5,344 nt of DNA from Planctomycetaceae bacterium (lineage in GTDB: Bacteria > Planctomycetota > Planctomycetia > Planctomycetales > Planctomycetaceae): positions 1 to 5,344 of the forward strand of contig JAJDEK010000551.1 of the NCBI GenBank assembly GCA_029259875.1, written 5' to 3'. The position numbers were made by a program, and so were the translations under genes. This document shows, piece after piece, positions 5,205 to 5,344 of the stretch. The number at the start of each line of letters is the position of its first letter. Position 1 is the stretch's first letter. The notes under the pieces are model-generated. The model was given only the letters and a program-made list of their open reading frames with translations, had not been told where the DNA came from and ran no database searches.

Positions 5205-5344
5205 ATGCCGAATGTTCTCCCAAGCGATTTCTTTTCCAGGCAAGCATTACCTGTAGAGACGAAATGTGTTTCGATAGAGCTGATTTTCGAACTGGTCTCT
5301 ATTGCCTAAAAATAGATACGGCATAACTTGTGGTCATGCTGGTT

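Noticed and set aside
5248..5324. Minus-strand frame of 25 codons (MPYLFLGNRDQF...) near the right edge
   Set aside because: It is too short, has an in-frame stop just upstream, no Shine-Dalgarno and no recognisable family.

Overview
The window looks like a piece of a planctomycete chromosome (phylum Planctomycetota, perhaps a Gimesia-like marine lineage; the genus is a guess). Three things point there. The EF-Tu has a switch I region reading [13 protein letters not shown] instead of the usual RGITI-containing loop, a form I recall from planctomycete EF-Tu. The last gene encodes a thioredoxin-like / CxxCH / PDZ protein of a kind I associate with this phylum. The ATPase begins MYQSYWNLQSGPFE, the usual opening of the ExeA/GspA-like ATPases common in these genomes. 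Base composition is moderate, and all convincing genes lie on the + strand.

Layout: (1) 2-283, the 3' end of dapB (lysine/diaminopimelate synthesis). (2) 496-2003, a probable two-gene operon: a single-pass membrane protein with an unrecognised extracytoplasmic part, then an ExeA/GspA-type AAA+ ATPase. Both genes are preceded by the same octamer, AATGAGAG, and the pair ends at a perfect 20-bp stem-loop terminator (2042-2085). (3) 2086-2471, an intergenic stretch with a coding-looking but start-less minus-strand reading frame (2105-2269), a strong + strand terminator with no obvious gene in front of it (2283-2316), and a structured tuf leader in which the Shine-Dalgarno can pair with a CU-rich stretch. 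(4) 2472-3653, a complete but divergent EF-Tu gene outside the usual ribosomal-protein or secE-nusG context, closed by an 18-bp hairpin. (5) 3862-5190, an exported protein with a CxxCxxC thioredoxin-like motif, one CxxCH haem-type motif and two PDZ-like domains. (6) 5191-5344, non-coding as far as I can tell.

The units look independent: each is bounded by terminators or gaps, and no shared pathway links dapB, the ATPase operon, tuf and the redox/PDZ gene. The items most worth a second look are the divergent tuf with its SD-masking leader, the redox/haem/PDZ protein, the membrane-protein/ATPase pair and the possible gene remnant with the orphan terminator. I see no CRISPR array, tRNA, rRNA, insertion sequence or clear new defence system here.
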